Positions 13,377-13,678 of a stretch of DNA of 13,678 nt are shown piece by piece. The position numbers and the translations under genes were made by a program. Every line of letters starts with the position of its first letter. Position 1 is the first letter of the stretch. Origin of the DNA: Clostridiaceae bacterium (GTDB taxonomy: Bacteria; Bacillota; Clostridia; Saccharofermentanales; UBA5734); contig JAAYPL010000133.1 of assembly GCA_012519875.1 (NCBI GenBank), positions 1-13,678 of the forward strand, in the 5' to 3' direction. The notes below the pieces were generated by a model. That model ran no database searches, was not told the origin of the DNA, and saw only the letters and a list, made by a program, of their open reading frames with translations.

Positions 13377-13678
13377 TTACATTTTGACAGGAGTGTCACC
13401 TTTGCCGACCTGGCGAATGGCATCGGGCAAGGCCTCGACGGCATCCCCCAACTCTGCCGAAGAACGGGCAAGACGTTTGACCACATCGGAGATTTCATGA
13501 TCAAATTGGCTAAGAACCTCCGACAGCTGCCGGCGGATGCCGCTGTCAAAGTCCTCGATCGCCGACCGCAGAACACTGTTCAAGGATTCGATATCCATAT
13601 TGATCTGCTGCGCAAACAGACTCATGCTTCTCGCCTCTTCGCTCATGACCTCGGTGAGGTTTCTGAGGCTTCCGCCCA
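13377..13678 (-). CDS. C-terminal fragment of a protein with a long helical tail (possibly MotA/ZorA-like)
   Basis: The minus-strand frame is open from the window edge to TAA at 13379-13377. About 100 C-terminal residues are seen, beginning GGSLRNLTEVMSEEARSM; the ATG at 13646 is internal, not a start. The segment is a continuous amphipathic, coiled-coil-like helix with units such as LNSVLRSAIEDFDSGIRRQL and FDHEISDVVKRLARSSAEL, ending EALPDAIRQVGKGD and a short tail. Tails of this style (FD...L...L...ALP near the end) occur in large MotA/TolQ/ExbB-type proteins such as ZorA of the Zorya anti-phage system, but also in other filament or chemoreceptor-like proteins. No membrane segment is in the visible part. 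The ZorA-like reading is a hypothesis from style, not a domain match. Confidence 0.75.
   Translation of the reverse strand, partial: GGSLRNLTEVMSEEARSMSLFAQQINMDIESLNSVLRSAIEDFDSGIRRQLSEVLSQFDHEISDVVKRLARSSAELGDAVEALPDAIRQVGKGDTPVKM

Noticed and set aside
1..13678. CRISPR arrays, insertion sequences, rRNA and canonical tRNA genes
   Set aside because: Looked for by repeat pattern, transposase motifs and TTCGA-type arms; the only tRNA-like element is the tmRNA, and no regularly spaced repeat array or transposase is visible.

Overview
The window looks like a chromosomal segment of an anaerobic, Clostridia-like member of the Bacillota. This is an inference from gene families and signals, not a taxonomic assignment. 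The genes are mid- to high-GC, strong GGAGG-type ribosome sites precede almost every start, and the protein set is typical of that group: an LCP cell-wall ligase, PP2C, a DUF3048/YerB lipoprotein, UppP, a phasin-like protein with an AarF kinase, and one-piece tmRNA with SmpB. Most genes lie on the minus strand. Only the DUF3048 lipoprotein and a membrane-anchored alpha/beta-hydrolase homologue are on the plus strand.

Layout. (1) 1-495: the N-terminal part of a Fic-family gene (minus, cut by the window edge), with an almost perfect sigma-A promoter surrounded by four copies of a 9-bp half-site, then the ssrA terminator. This stretch is more AT-rich and uses ATA/AGA/AGG codons that the other genes avoid, so it may be the edge of a mobile island at the ssrA 3' end. 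(2) 496-947: the tmRNA gene and its promoter. (3) 978-1628: an HTH/S24 LexA-like repressor that lacks the catalytic Lys, followed by a 400-bp non-coding stretch with a long inverted repeat. (4) 2026-4159: an LCP gene followed 11 bp later by a PP2C phosphatase gene. (5) 4197-4822: a coiled-coil zinc-ribbon protein with its own terminator and promoter. (6) 4902-6631: a DUF3048 lipoprotein convergent with smpB. (7) 6654-6778: a gene-free stretch with a cluster of DnaA-box-like 9-mers between tsaD and smpB. (8) 6838-8734: uppP-tsaD in one operon. (9) 8789-9902: a membrane-anchored alpha/beta-hydrolase fold protein that appears to have lost its whole catalytic triad. (10) 9922-12097: a phasin-like gene and an AarF/UbiB kinase gene. 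(11) 12114-13678: an unrecognised 412-aa protein gene directly behind the 3' end of a gene encoding a long helical tail, which runs off the window.

Functional themes are ribosome rescue (ssrA, smpB), tRNA t6A modification (tsaD), cell-envelope synthesis (LCP ligase, UppP, and probably the lipoprotein and PP2C), and a few regulatory or unknown modules. Four transcription units share the extended -10 signature TGCTATNNT with poor -35 boxes. The strongest candidates for new biology are the gene pair at the right edge (possibly linked to MotA/ZorA-like motor complexes, not proven), the triad-less membrane hydrolase, the non-cleavable-looking S24 repressor with its spaced operator, the DnaA-box cluster, and the four-half-site Fic promoter.
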